A stretch of 64,000 nt of DNA, taken from the NCBI RefSeq assembly GCF_020911725.1, contig NZ_CP076620.1:2617001-2681000 (forward strand), given 5' to 3'. Under the pieces are notes generated by a model. That model was not told the origin of the DNA. It did not search any database and saw only the letters and a program-made list of their open reading frames with translations. The DNA is from Clostridium cadaveris. GTDB lineage: Bacteria; Bacillota; Clostridia; Clostridiales; Clostridiaceae. Positions 1 through 7,639 of the stretch are shown piece after piece. Within the stretch, counting starts at the first letter, position 1, and the number at the start of each line of letters is the position of its first letter. The position numbers and the translations under genes are program-made.

Positions 1-501
1 ATTTGCCTTAAAGTAATCAGATATTATCTCTCCAGATAATTTTCCAGACTCCTCTGCCTTTGCTCCAACGTACCAAACTTTATCATAGCTATCCATATCA
101 GCTTTCTCTGGCTCACGATTTAAAAATACTATTGGAAGTTTCTTGTCTTTAGCCTTTTTAATAATTGGAGCTGCTGCTGTTCTATCAACTGGGTTGATTG
201 CCAAAGCATTTACTCCCTTTGTGATAAATGTATCAACTTGCTCATTTTGAGTTGGCTGCTTATTTTGTGAGTCAACTAGTTCAAGAGTAACACCTTGTTT
301 ATCTGCTTCTCCTTGCATAGCATTACGAACTCCTGTCATAAATGTATCATCAAATTTGTATATAGCAGAACCTATTAAAACTTTTGAACCTGAATCCCCT
401 GATTTCTTACTATCACTGTTTCCACAGCCTGCCATCATAGCAGTTACTGCAGTTACTGATAATGCAATTGCTAATAACTTTTTAACTTTTTTCATTTTCA
501 T
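1..501 (-). CDS. mglB: Galactose/methyl-galactoside ABC transporter substrate-binding lipoprotein, N-terminal part
   Basis: Only the first ~167 codons are inside the window; the gene runs off the left edge. It encodes a periplasmic-binding-protein-like lipoprotein that would deliver galactose or a related sugar to an Mgl-type ABC importer. The N-terminus is a lipoprotein signal peptide (MKKVKKLLAIALS, then the lipobox AMMAGC). It is followed by the sugar-binding fold start KVLIGSAIYKFDDTFMTGVR and the segments LVDSQNKQ and ALAINPVDRTAAAP, which are typical of MglB. Two start codons are possible, at 501 and 495; the one at 495 has the better spacing from the GGGGGA ribosome binding site. A cre-like palindrome lies about 35 bp upstream. 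The family call is firm; the exact sugar is inferred. Confidence 0.85.
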   Translation of the reverse strand, partial: MKMKKVKKLLAIALSVTAVTAMMAGCGNSDSKKSGDSGSKVLIGSAIYKFDDTFMTGVRNAMQGEADKQGVTLELVDSQNKQPTQNEQVDTFITKGVNALAINPVDRTAAAPIIKKAKDKKLPIVFLNREPEKADMDSYDKVWYVGAKAEESGKLSGEIISDYFKAN

Positions 502-532
502 TCCCCCATCTTAATAACTTTTTATCCAGATT

Positions 533-548
533 AAGTTAACGTTTACAT
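533..548 (-). promoter_or_regulatory. cre-like / LacI-family operator upstream of mglB
   Basis: The sequence AAGTTAACGTTTACAT is a near-palindrome centred on CG. It resembles the CcpA catabolite-repression element, with the right half matching well and two mismatches in the left half. A GalR/LacI-family repressor could also use it. It lies about 35-50 bp upstream of the mglB start, where it could block transcription. The call rests on resemblance only. Confidence 0.4.
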
Positions 549-705
549 ATATTAATAATATTATGTTTCCCATTTATTTTCCATATAATATTCTACGAAA
601 AATCTTCAAAATTCTTAGAAGTTTTATATAATATATATTGATTTAGAAATATATATTATATAAAACTCCCTTGATTATTCTTTATCTTTAAGCTGTTAAT
701 AAACA

Positions 706-744
706 CAAAAATGGACTATTGATTAATCCAATAGTCCATTTTTT
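706..744. terminator. Bidirectional intrinsic terminator
   Basis: An 11-bp perfect stem (711-721 with 729-739) is flanked by A-runs on the left and T-runs on the right, so it can act in both directions. It sits just after the stop codon of the leftward gene at 748-1155. Confidence 0.85.
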
Positions 745-747
745 ATA

Positions 748-1155
748 TTATGCTCCAATTTTTTCTGCTTCTTCTTCTATATCCTTTAATCTTTCGTATA
801 TAGCCTCACATCTATATTCTGCATAGGCTAAGTCTCCAGCATACTTTTTGAATTCATCTTTGCTAAATTTTGTAATGCTGTCTTTCAGGTCAAATTTAGC
901 TTCTTCTAAGGCGTCATAAAAGCCTGCAGGATCTGGCCCCCATCCCCTCATGCATATATCGAATACTGAGCTTATTTTAGTTAATGGATATTCAGCCTTA
1001 CCTTCAAAAACATCATCAACTGCTATAGCTCTTCCATTCTCCTTTATATTGATTTCATTAAATAGATCCTCTGATAATATATCCACCTCATCAAACTCTT
1101 TGATTAAACTTACAGCCTCTTCAGCTAAATTCTTAAGTTTTTCTTTGGTTTCCAT
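748..1155 (-). CDS. Unknown acidic protein (135 aa)
   Basis: I do not recognise this protein. It is small, strongly acidic and rich in Glu, Lys and Asp, with predicted helices at both ends and no signal peptide, membrane segment or cysteine-pair motif. The central part contains the more distinctive segment FDICMRGWGPDPAGFYDAL, which may be the conserved core. The start has a clear GAGGAGGAA ribosome binding site. It stands alone, with a strong terminator after its stop and the mglB gene further downstream, so context does not suggest a function. It is probably cytoplasmic. Confidence 0.6.
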   Translation of the reverse strand: METKEKLKNLAEEAVSLIKEFDEVDILSEDLFNEINIKENGRAIAVDDVFEGKAEYPLTKISSVFDICMRGWGPDPAGFYDALEEAKFDLKDSITKFSKDEFKKYAGDLAYAEYRCEAIYERLKDIEEEAEKIGA

Positions 1156-1240
1156 GATAATCTCTTCCTCCTCGGCAATTTGTCGATTAATTAAGACTTT
1201 TCACTATCATTATACTGGCTTATCCTCTTACTGTAAATAT

Positions 1241-2167
1241 CTATCTATTTATTGATATTGCAATTCTATGATAGGTATGTCTAACTCCCCTAATCGCTAC
1301 AGAATAGGCTTGTATATTTTCAGGTGTAGCCATTCCAGGATATCCACTGTCTCCTATGTGATGAATATCAGTGCCAGCCATTTTACACATCAAAGCTATT
1401 TGACGTATTGTATTTAGGTCAGCTCCTTCTTGAGAAGTTCCTATAGCTGTTATGGCTAATGCCCCTAAACTATGAGTATATGATATAAGATTCCTTACAT
1501 ATTCCATAGTTATGCCGGGAACTGTTCCTGGTGCTGGAAGCAATATTATATCTGCACCAGCTTCTCTAAAACTTTTAATATCTTCTTTTGTTATTATATT
1601 TTCCGCACCCTCTGTTATAATTCCTGATGCATGCATTTTCCCCGCAGCTAAAATTATCTTAGTTCCAAGTTTTTTAGAAATTGTTTTTAGTGAATCAACT
1701 ATTGCTTTATTGCTTACTCCATTACCCGGATTTCCTGTAAGAAGTATCATGTTAACTCCCATGTCATAAGCTTTTTCTGCATTAGCCAAAGTAGCTTTTC
1801 TGCCTTCTGACATAGCCCAAAGTGTATCAGAATTATCTTTAGCAATTTCATCTTCTACAGGTTCTAGATTTATTCCAATCATTCTTCCTGTGAGCCTTTT
1901 AACTTCACTAATTGTATCACAAGGTTTAACTTTTGGAAGTCCAGCAATATATGGTTTTTGTACATCAAACATATTTAATAAAAGAATATCAGCTCCCATA
2001 GCTGCTGCAAATTCAGCGTTTGTTACATCTCCCAAGATAGGTGTTGTTATTCCAATACATTCAGAAGCTAAAACTCTACCTTCACTACCAGCTATAGATG
2101 TTAACCAATCTTCTTTTGTAAACTTATTAAAATCACTAGTTGTGCAATCAAGTATTCTCTTTACCAT
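1241..2167 (-). CDS. DUF7916-type TIM-barrel-like protein, PTS-associated
   Basis: This 308-aa soluble protein has the look of a beta/alpha barrel, with repeated hydrophobic strands ending in short motifs (GADILLLNMFDVQ, MILLTGNPGNG, KIILAAGKMH, GADIILLPAPGTVPG). Members of this family are often labelled haloacid-dehalogenase-like or DUF7916 and occur beside PTS IIC genes of the type found at 4566 here. The barrel pattern resembles phosphoenolpyruvate mutase-like or aldolase-like enzymes, but I see no diagnostic catalytic motif and assign no reaction. The start has a good AAAGGAGGAAT site. It is divergent from the histidine kinase gene at 2325, and the shared region carries two CGCAATTYCAT repeats. 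A role in metabolism of the substrate of the neighbouring PTS is inferred from context. Confidence 0.65.
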   Translation of the reverse strand: MVKRILDCTTSDFNKFTKEDWLTSIAGSEGRVLASECIGITTPILGDVTNAEFAAAMGADILLLNMFDVQKPYIAGLPKVKPCDTISEVKRLTGRMIGINLEPVEDEIAKDNSDTLWAMSEGRKATLANAEKAYDMGVNMILLTGNPGNGVSNKAIVDSLKTISKKLGTKIILAAGKMHASGIITEGAENIITKEDIKSFREAGADIILLPAPGTVPGITMEYVRNLISYTHSLGALAITAIGTSQEGADLNTIRQIALMCKMAGTDIHHIGDSGYPGMATPENIQAYSVAIRGVRHTYHRIAISINR

Positions 2168-2324
2168 AGTTTATTCCTCCTTTTAAATACGCAATTTCAT
2201 TTACACTATAACACAAATTCAAACTATTTTAAGCAAATATTTCAAAAATTCATATAAATATATGCGCAATTCCATCTTATATGTTACTATATATTATATA
2301 TTTAGTTAATAAGGAGTATTTAAG

Positions 2325-3629
2325 ATGTCGAAATCTTACTATGAACGACTTTCATTTTGGAATAGAATTTTTTTCTTCAGTATTGTTGTCGTATTTCTAG
2401 CACAAATAAAAATCAACTTAGTTGTAACAGATTTTAAAATCTCTATTGGAATTTTTTTATTTCCAGTACTTCTTTTTCTTTTGGATGATTTCCCCATCAT
2501 TCCTGTGACTTTTTTATCCTCCATTGGAGTTTTTTTATCACGTTCACTTTTAAATTGGATGCAATATGGTTTTTACATGCATATTTTTAAAAATTCTTTT
2601 CCTGAAGTTTTATTTTATTTAACATATGGTTGTTTGCTTTATTTTTATTACAAATATAAAGGTTGTATACTTCATAAAAATAGATGTTTTATGCCATTAT
2701 TAATCATGGATTATTGTGCAAATTTTGTTGAGTTATCATATCGTGTTCATTTGGATGTATTCACTTTTAAAGTGCAATTTAGTATTTTGGTAGTAGCTTT
2801 AATACGTACATTATTGATATGGTCAATTATAACTGCAATTGATTCTTATAGTTTTGCAATCATTAATAAAGAACATGCTGAAAGATACAAAAAATTGCTT
2901 CTTCTAATTTCTAGACTTAAAGGGGAAGTTATATGGATGCAAAAAAACACTTCTTTAATAGAACATACTATGAATGATTCTTATCAACTCTTTGAAAGAA
3001 TGAAAAGTGATAATATAGATGAAAATCTGTCTAGAACAGCTCTTGGCATTGCAAAAGATATTCATGAAATAAAGAAAGAATATATGCTTATCATGCGTGG
3101 TATTTCCGAAGCTTTAAATAATGATTTGCGTGACAGAGGAATGTATATTTCTGAAATGTTTGATATACTTCAAGACGTACATATGCGTGAAGCAAAGACT
3201 CAAAAAAAGCAATTAACTATAGATGTTCAATGTGATGAAAATCTGTACACAAACAAACCTTATTATTTAATGTCTGTTTTTAATAATTTGTTTACTAACG
3301 CATTAGAGGCAAGCATTTCTGAAAATAGCACAATTGTCGTTAGAGAAAAAGAATTTGAGCATCATTATATTTTTTCTGTAACAGACTTTGGAAAAGGGAT
3401 TAATTCAGACAATATCAACGATATATTTTCTCCAGGCTTCTCTACAAAGATTAATTATTCCACCGGAGAAATCAATAGAGGCTTAGGGCTTAGCTTAGTA
3501 AAAGATATAATAGAAATAGAATTTAAAGGTAAAGTATGGGTTGAGTCTGAAAAAAATCAAACTACTTTTTATGTGCAGTTATCTAAAAAAAATTTGGAGG
3601 GAACAGCAAATGAAATTGTATCTTATTGA
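2325..3629 (+). CDS. GlnK/YcbA-like membrane sensor histidine kinase
   Basis: This 434-aa sensor has an N-terminal membrane region (about residues 10-180, five or six hydrophobic segments) without a large extracellular domain. A cytoplasmic linker and the H-box KDIHEIKKEY follow, with phospho-accepting His247. The HATPase part has the N-box NLFTNALEAS (321-330), G1 DFGKGI and G2 GLGLSLV. The H-box HEIKK is characteristic of the YcbA/GlnK family, whose partner is a YcbB-domain regulator; that partner follows directly and overlaps by 20 nt. The signal is unknown: the family includes glutamine sensors, but here the next gene is a PTS IIC rather than glutaminase. The start is supported by AAGGAG. 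Confidence 0.85.
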   Translation: MSKSYYERLSFWNRIFFFSIVVVFLAQIKINLVVTDFKISIGIFLFPVLLFLLDDFPIIPVTFLSSIGVFLSRSLLNWMQYGFYMHIFKNSFPEVLFYLTYGCLLYFYYKYKGCILHKNRCFMPLLIMDYCANFVELSYRVHLDVFTFKVQFSILVVALIRTLLIWSIITAIDSYSFAIINKEHAERYKKLLLLISRLKGEVIWMQKNTSLIEHTMNDSYQLFERMKSDNIDENLSRTALGIAKDIHEIKKEYMLIMRGISEALNNDLRDRGMYISEMFDILQDVHMREAKTQKKQLTIDVQCDENLYTNKPYYLMSVFNNLFTNALEASISENSTIVVREKEFEHHYIFSVTDFGKGINSDNINDIFSPGFSTKINYSTGEINRGLGLSLVKDIIEIEFKGKVWVESEKNQTTFYVQLSKKNLEGTANEIVSY

Positions 3630-4464
3630 TGATGATAAAAACGTTGTAAATATTTTAAAAATGATTATTGAAGACCGTCAGTTAGGAAGTGTATGCGGTA
3701 CCTGCAATAATGGAGAAGATGCACTTTCTGATGTAAAACTATGTAATCCTGATATAATAATTGTTGACCTTTTAATGCCTGAAATGGACGGCATCACTTT
3801 TGTGAAAAAGGCAAAATCATTTCTACTTGATACTGCATTTATTATGTTATCTCAAGTGTCTTCTAAAGATATGATTGCAAGCGCTTATGAAAGTGGTGTT
3901 GAATTTTTCATACAAAAACCTATAAATGGTGTGGAGGTAGTAACAGTTTTAAATAACGTAATTCAAACCTTATCTATGAACCGTACACTGCTTAAAATGC
4001 AAAATATTTTTGAAAAAGAATTAGGCTCTGTACAGCCAGCTACTCCATTTAATTTTAATACTAGAGAACCTAAACATATTACAAAATTAAAATCCATACT
4101 TCAAAAATTAGGTATTCTAGGTGATCATGGCAGTAAAGATATTATCGCTTTAGTAGACTATTTAGTAAAACATGAGGAGCACGTTGGAGAGTCTACCTTG
4201 CATGAATTATGTAGCAAATTTAGCGATTCCCCTAAGTCTGTAGAGCAGAGAATCCGAAGGGCAGCTATCGCTGGAATGGTGAATTTAGCTAATCTAGGTA
4301 TTGAGGATTATTCAAATGATACTTTCATAGAATATGCTAGTTCAATTTATAATTTTGAGCAGGTACGTAAGGAAATGAACTATATTCGTGGTAAGAGTGA
4401 ACGTCACGGAAATGTTAAAATCAAAAATTTTCTAAATTCATTAGTGGCTTTTAGTAAAAATTAA
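3610..4464 (+). CDS. GlnL/YcbB-like response regulator
   Basis: The gene starts at an ATG inside the end of the kinase gene, preceded by GGAGGGA, and encodes 284 aa. The receiver domain has the acidic cluster D7-D9, phospho-acceptor D53 (IIIVDLLMPEMDG) and Lys103 (FIQKP). The C-terminal half (about 155-284) is the YcbB-type DNA-binding domain, with segments such as SVEQRIRRAAIAGMVNLANLG. The Bacillus subtilis family member GlnL is known to bind TTTTGT direct repeats spaced by 4 bp. The region before the downstream PTS gene holds three such hexamers, so that gene is its likely target. Together with the kinase it forms a translationally coupled two-component pair. Confidence 0.85.
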   Translation: MKLYLIDDDKNVVNILKMIIEDRQLGSVCGTCNNGEDALSDVKLCNPDIIIVDLLMPEMDGITFVKKAKSFLLDTAFIMLSQVSSKDMIASAYESGVEFFIQKPINGVEVVTVLNNVIQTLSMNRTLLKMQNIFEKELGSVQPATPFNFNTREPKHITKLKSILQKLGILGDHGSKDIIALVDYLVKHEEHVGESTLHELCSKFSDSPKSVEQRIRRAAIAGMVNLANLGIEDYSNDTFIEYASSIYNFEQVRKEMNYIRGKSERHGNVKIKNFLNSLVAFSKN

Positions 4465-4476
4465 TAAAATTATTTT

Positions 4477-4502
4477 TTTTGATACTTTTTGTAATCTTTT
4501 GA
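4477..4502 (+). promoter_or_regulatory. Triple TTTTGW direct repeat, predicted response-regulator binding site
   Basis: Three hexamers TTTTGA, TTTTGT and TTTTGA start at 4477, 4487 and 4497, exactly 10 bp apart, so they lie on one face of the helix. This matches the known TTTTGT-N4-TTTTGT site of GlnL-type regulators. They lie about 65-90 bp upstream of the PTS IIC start and 13 bp after the regulator gene. Confidence 0.65.
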
Positions 4503-4565
4503 AACTTCATATTTATTATTAAATTAATCCAAATAATAAAAAAAATAATATGAGGTGAACAAATT

Positions 4566-5594
4566 ATGATGACGATTGTTTCAGGAATAGGACTATTATT
4601 ATTAACATTAGCAGGATTTTCATTCTTCAGTTTAAAAATGCCAAAAGGCCAAAAAGCCATGTCTGGTATGGCTAATGCTGCAGTTGCAACTTTCTTAGTT
4701 GAAGCAGTTCATAAATATATTAGTGGAGACTTATTCGGACTTGCTTTCTTTAGAGAAATAGGATCTGTCTCAGGTAGTATGGGCGGTGTTGCTGCTGCTA
4801 TCATGGTTCCTATAAGCATGGGAGCAAATCCTGTATTTGCAGTTGCCGCTGGTGTAGCAGTTGGAGGTTATGGAATCTTACCAGGATTCATCGCTGGCTA
4901 TATCGTAGGACTTATATCACCAATTATCGAACGCAAACTTCCTGAAGGGCTAAATATAATATTAGGAGCTCTTGCTATTGCTCCCTTAGCTAGATTTATA
5001 GTAATCTTAGTTGACCCTGCTGTAAACGCTACCTTAACTACTATTGGTGGAACAATTGCAGCTGCTGCAGAGCAATCTCCTTTAGTTATGGGATTCTTGT
5101 TAGGTGGAATTATTAAGATGATCTGTACTTCTCCTTTAAGCTCTATGGCATTAACTGCTATGTTAGGCTTACAAGGACTTGCAATGGGAATTGCAGCTAT
5201 AGCATGTGTTGGAGGATCCTTTACAAACGGATTGATTTTCCATAGATTAAAATTAGGTAATAAGAGTAACATAATTGCTGTTATGCTTGAACCATTAACC
5301 CAATCTGACATTATTACATCTCATCCAATTCCAATTTATTGTTCTAATTTCTTTGGAGGTGGACTAGCAGGAAGTTCCGCTGCTGTATTTGGTATAATTA
5401 ATAATGCACCCGGAACTGCATCTCCTATACCAGGACTTATGGCTCCATTTGCTTTTAACCCTCCAATGGCTGTAATAGGTGCTTTATTCTTCGCAATTTT
5501 AGGAGGAAGTCTAGCAGGATTTGTTGGAAGCATTGTATTTAAAAATAGGGCAGTAAAGCAAGACAACTTAGTTGAAACATCATCATGTGCATAA
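4566..5594 (+). CDS. PTS transporter subunit IIC (EIIC_2 family), orphan
   Basis: This 342-aa integral membrane protein has about nine or ten hydrophobic segments rich in Gly and Ala. It matches the PTS_EIIC_2 type: SMGGVAAAIMVPISMGANPVF near the N-terminus and the substrate-site-like region EPLTQSDIITSHPIP in the C-terminal half. It would be the membrane channel of a phosphotransferase system. No IIA or IIB gene is visible nearby, so it either borrows them or works without coupled phosphorylation. The location after a two-component system, with three regulator-type repeats in its promoter region, suggests substrate-induced expression. The start has GAGGTG. The substrate is unknown. Confidence 0.75.
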   Translation: MMTIVSGIGLLLLTLAGFSFFSLKMPKGQKAMSGMANAAVATFLVEAVHKYISGDLFGLAFFREIGSVSGSMGGVAAAIMVPISMGANPVFAVAAGVAVGGYGILPGFIAGYIVGLISPIIERKLPEGLNIILGALAIAPLARFIVILVDPAVNATLTTIGGTIAAAAEQSPLVMGFLLGGIIKMICTSPLSSMALTAMLGLQGLAMGIAAIACVGGSFTNGLIFHRLKLGNKSNIIAVMLEPLTQSDIITSHPIPIYCSNFFGGGLAGSSAAVFGIINNAPGTASPIPGLMAPFAFNPPMAVIGALFFAILGGSLAGFVGSIVFKNRAVKQDNLVETSSCA

Positions 5595-5607
5595 AATTGT
5601 TACTTAA

Positions 5608-5657
5608 TATAAATGGGTTGTATCAAAATAAATTTTGATACAACCCATTTTCTTTTT
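5608..5657. terminator. Bidirectional intrinsic terminator
   Basis: A long near-perfect stem AAATGGGTTGTATCAAAAT pairs with its complement ending at 5650, followed by a T-run. It lies between the convergent PTS IIC gene and the SPFH operon. Confidence 0.9.
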
Positions 5658-5663
5658 AAACTA

Positions 5664-6332
5664 TTAACTTAATGGAGAACCACAAAATTCACATTCAGAA
5701 ATTTCTCCTTCTAATATGGTGTTATTTCCACCACAATTCTTACATACTACAACCTTCATCTTAGGTTTTTCCTCTTTTACTTCATTAACCGAAGAGTTTT
5801 TCTTAACATTTATAGGCTCATATTGTTTTTTTCTAATTACAAATTCTCTTGAACCTAAATCTACATATGCATTTAAGAAATATCCCTTATCAATCATAAT
5901 TTTAAGATCATTTATCGCCTCTTCATAGCTTACATTCATAGCAGATGCTATGTTATCTATTGATGTTTCGTTATTATTAATTACTATAGATATATATTTC
6001 TTAAATTTCTCTCCTTGAAGCTGCATTTTTTTAGAAGTACGAATCATGAATACTCCGCCACATCCAAAGAACAATATTACTATTATAATAATTCCCACTG
6101 GAGCATTCCCCTTTGAATCTTTCAATTCTCCTGTCAGCCCCATAATTATATAGATAATTGATAAAGCGATAAATACAATACCTACTATCTTTACAGTTTT
6201 ACTATTCTTTAATACTACAGACTTATCTGATGAAAGCTTCTTGTATAATAAATAAAAACCTACAGGCCAAAATAGAATGCACATTGTAATTATAAATGCC
6301 CATGAACTTGATTTTATTTTTTCATTTCTCAT
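5664..6332 (-). CDS. Membrane protein with winged-helix-like domain and C-terminal zinc ribbon
   Basis: The protein has about 222 residues. Three hydrophobic segments fill the first ~100 residues. A ~60-residue helical domain (KKYISIVINNNETSIDNIAS to LNAYVDL) looks like a small winged helix, and the C-terminus is a zinc ribbon CKNCGGNN...CEFCGSPLS. The upstream gene has the same order of parts, so the two are paralogues. An upstream TTG at 6341 is also in frame, but AGGAG directly abuts it; the ATG at 6332 has proper spacing of 9 and is chosen. It is the last gene of the leftward SPFH/zinc-ribbon operon. Function is unknown; a membrane-stress or scaffold role is suggested only by the SPFH neighbour. 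Confidence 0.7.
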   Translation of the reverse strand: MRNEKIKSSSWAFIITMCILFWPVGFYLLYKKLSSDKSVVLKNSKTVKIVGIVFIALSIIYIIMGLTGELKDSKGNAPVGIIIIVILFFGCGGVFMIRTSKKMQLQGEKFKKYISIVINNNETSIDNIASAMNVSYEEAINDLKIMIDKGYFLNAYVDLGSREFVIRKKQYEPINVKKNSSVNEVKEEKPKMKVVVCKNCGGNNTILEGEISECEFCGSPLS

Positions 6333-6344
6333 CTTTGCCAACTC

Positions 6345-6443
6345 CTAACCATTAATGTGAGATCCACAGAAATCACATTCATATACAGTTCCTTTTTCAA
6401 CTTTATTTACTCCACCACAGCTTGGACATGTAATAGAAACGTA
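6345..6443 (-). pseudogene. Zinc-ribbon tail cut off from 6444-6899 by one stop codon
   Basis: Directly after the TAA that ends the gene at 6444-6899, the same reading frame continues as YVSITCPSCGGVNKVEKG, then a second pair CDFCGSH, and ends at TAG. This is a complete zinc ribbon like that of the neighbouring paralogue (CKNCGG...CEFCGS). No ribosome binding site or start codon precedes it, so it would be made only by readthrough of the TAA. The simplest reading is a nonsense mutation or a sequence error. Confidence 0.7.
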
Positions 6444-6899
6444 TTAAATATCATCTGGATTTATTGTAGGAGCTGTGTAATTTCCAGGTACATTATTTAC
6501 CGGTTTTGCATTTGAAATAACCACTCTATTCTCTTTTAAATCAACATAAGCATTGGTAAAATACTTCTTTTTTATCATAATATCTAAATTTTTCCTAATT
6601 TCATCTTCAGACTTTCCCATTGACATAACTAAATCAGAAATAGAGCCAAATGGATTTTCTGAAATATAGATTACATACTTTTTGAATTCTTGAATTAATT
6701 TCTTTCTTCTCCTGCCGTTCCTTATAAGTAAGTAACCTCCTCCAAGAAAAATTATTATAAAAGTTATATCTTCTGTTTTCATATGGCCTATGCTAGATAC
6801 TATTCCCACTATTCCCAAAAGTATACAAGGTACTCCACATACCATCTGAATTTTTGATATAATGCTGCTCACAGTAACTGCTGCTTTAGAATTATTCAT
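6444..6899 (-). CDS. Truncated paralogue of the zinc-ribbon membrane protein
   Basis: This 151-aa product has two hydrophobic segments (about residues 15-55) and a winged-helix-like domain (FKKYVIYISENPFGSISDLV to FTNAYVDLKENRVVIS) closely similar to that of the downstream gene. It ends at a TAA within the linker, just before an intact in-frame zinc ribbon, so it has probably lost its C-terminus. It belongs to the same leftward operon. Without the ribbon it may still work as a membrane/wHTH protein. The paralogy is seen directly; the function is unknown. Confidence 0.65.
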   Translation of the reverse strand: MNNSKAAVTVSSIISKIQMVCGVPCILLGIVGIVSSIGHMKTEDITFIIIFLGGGYLLIRNGRRRKKLIQEFKKYVIYISENPFGSISDLVMSMGKSEDEIRKNLDIMIKKKYFTNAYVDLKENRVVISNAKPVNNVPGNYTAPTINPDDI

Positions 6900-6938
6900 T
6901 TTTATCCTCCCAAATCCAATCGTTGTATTAACCTTTTA

Positions 6939-7628
6939 TTATATGCTTCCTCTCTTAGATTCCATAACTTCTGATTTTCTTCTATTTATAAGTTCTGAAA
7001 TATTATTGAGTAAAGTATCTATTTTTTCATTTTTATTTTCATCATCCTTTGAAAATACACTTTCTAAATCTTTAATTTTATCATCTAACTCATAATCCGC
7101 TTTTACTAAGGTTGATGTATCACTAAATCTTAAGCTGTCATAAAGCTTTTCAAGATCATTTTTATACTCTTTATTAGACATTAATAACTTCATTTTACTA
7201 AGCATTTTATTTATCATAGCTGAAGCATCATTTATCATGTCATCATTAGATTTTGTACTTTTCCCACTTGTATAAAAGACTATTCCCAAAATCATTGATA
7301 TAGCTAATAAAAGTATTTGTATCACACAGAATGATATTATTGAATCCCTAAAGAAATTCATATATACAAGTGAAACTATTATTGAAGCAATTGCATATAT
7401 AGTTATCGTTGACCCTAAACCTGATCTTACAATTATTTGAGATAACTCTTTTGCTGACTTTTCGATAAATATCATACCACCAAAGAAAACAATTTCAGCT
7501 ATGATAAGAAAGCAAAATCCAAGCCATGTAATTGTAGTCCTTTCTTGAGTTGTTATGAAAAATAATAAAATAGTTACTAATATCACTAAAATTCCTGAAA
7601 TAGAAAATGCTTTTTCTCTCCTCTTCAT
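6939..7628 (-). CDS. Four-TM membrane protein with C-terminal coiled coil
   Basis: The start is taken at the ATG (MKRREKAFSISG) preceded by AAGGAGGGATAGT; a longer reading upstream would overlap the SPFH gene. The ~229-aa protein has four hydrophobic segments in the first ~125 residues (ILVILVTILLFFI, FCFLIIAEIVFF, ITIYAIASIIVSLVYM, IQILLLAISMILGIVF). A charged helical, coiled-coil-like cytoplasmic tail follows. There are no cysteine pairs. It lies 11 nt after the SPFH/zinc-ribbon gene and is surely co-transcribed. I do not recognise the family; it probably forms a membrane partner for the SPFH protein. Confidence 0.65.
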   Translation of the reverse strand: MKRREKAFSISGILVILVTILLFFITTQERTTITWLGFCFLIIAEIVFFGGMIFIEKSAKELSQIIVRSGLGSTITIYAIASIIVSLVYMNFFRDSIISFCVIQILLLAISMILGIVFYTSGKSTKSNDDMINDASAMINKMLSKMKLLMSNKEYKNDLEKLYDSLRFSDTSTLVKADYELDDKIKDLESVFSKDDENKNEKIDTLLNNISELINRRKSEVMESKRGSI

Positions 7629-7639
7629 ACTATCCCTCC

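Noticed and set aside
950-2186. Rightward frames over the DUF7916 and acidic-protein genes
   Set aside because: They lack ribosome sites and lie fully opposite better-supported genes.
4898-5566. Antisense frames opposite the PTS IIC gene
   Set aside because: Low-complexity hydrophobic/Pro-rich translations on the strand opposite a clear membrane-protein gene, with no start signals.
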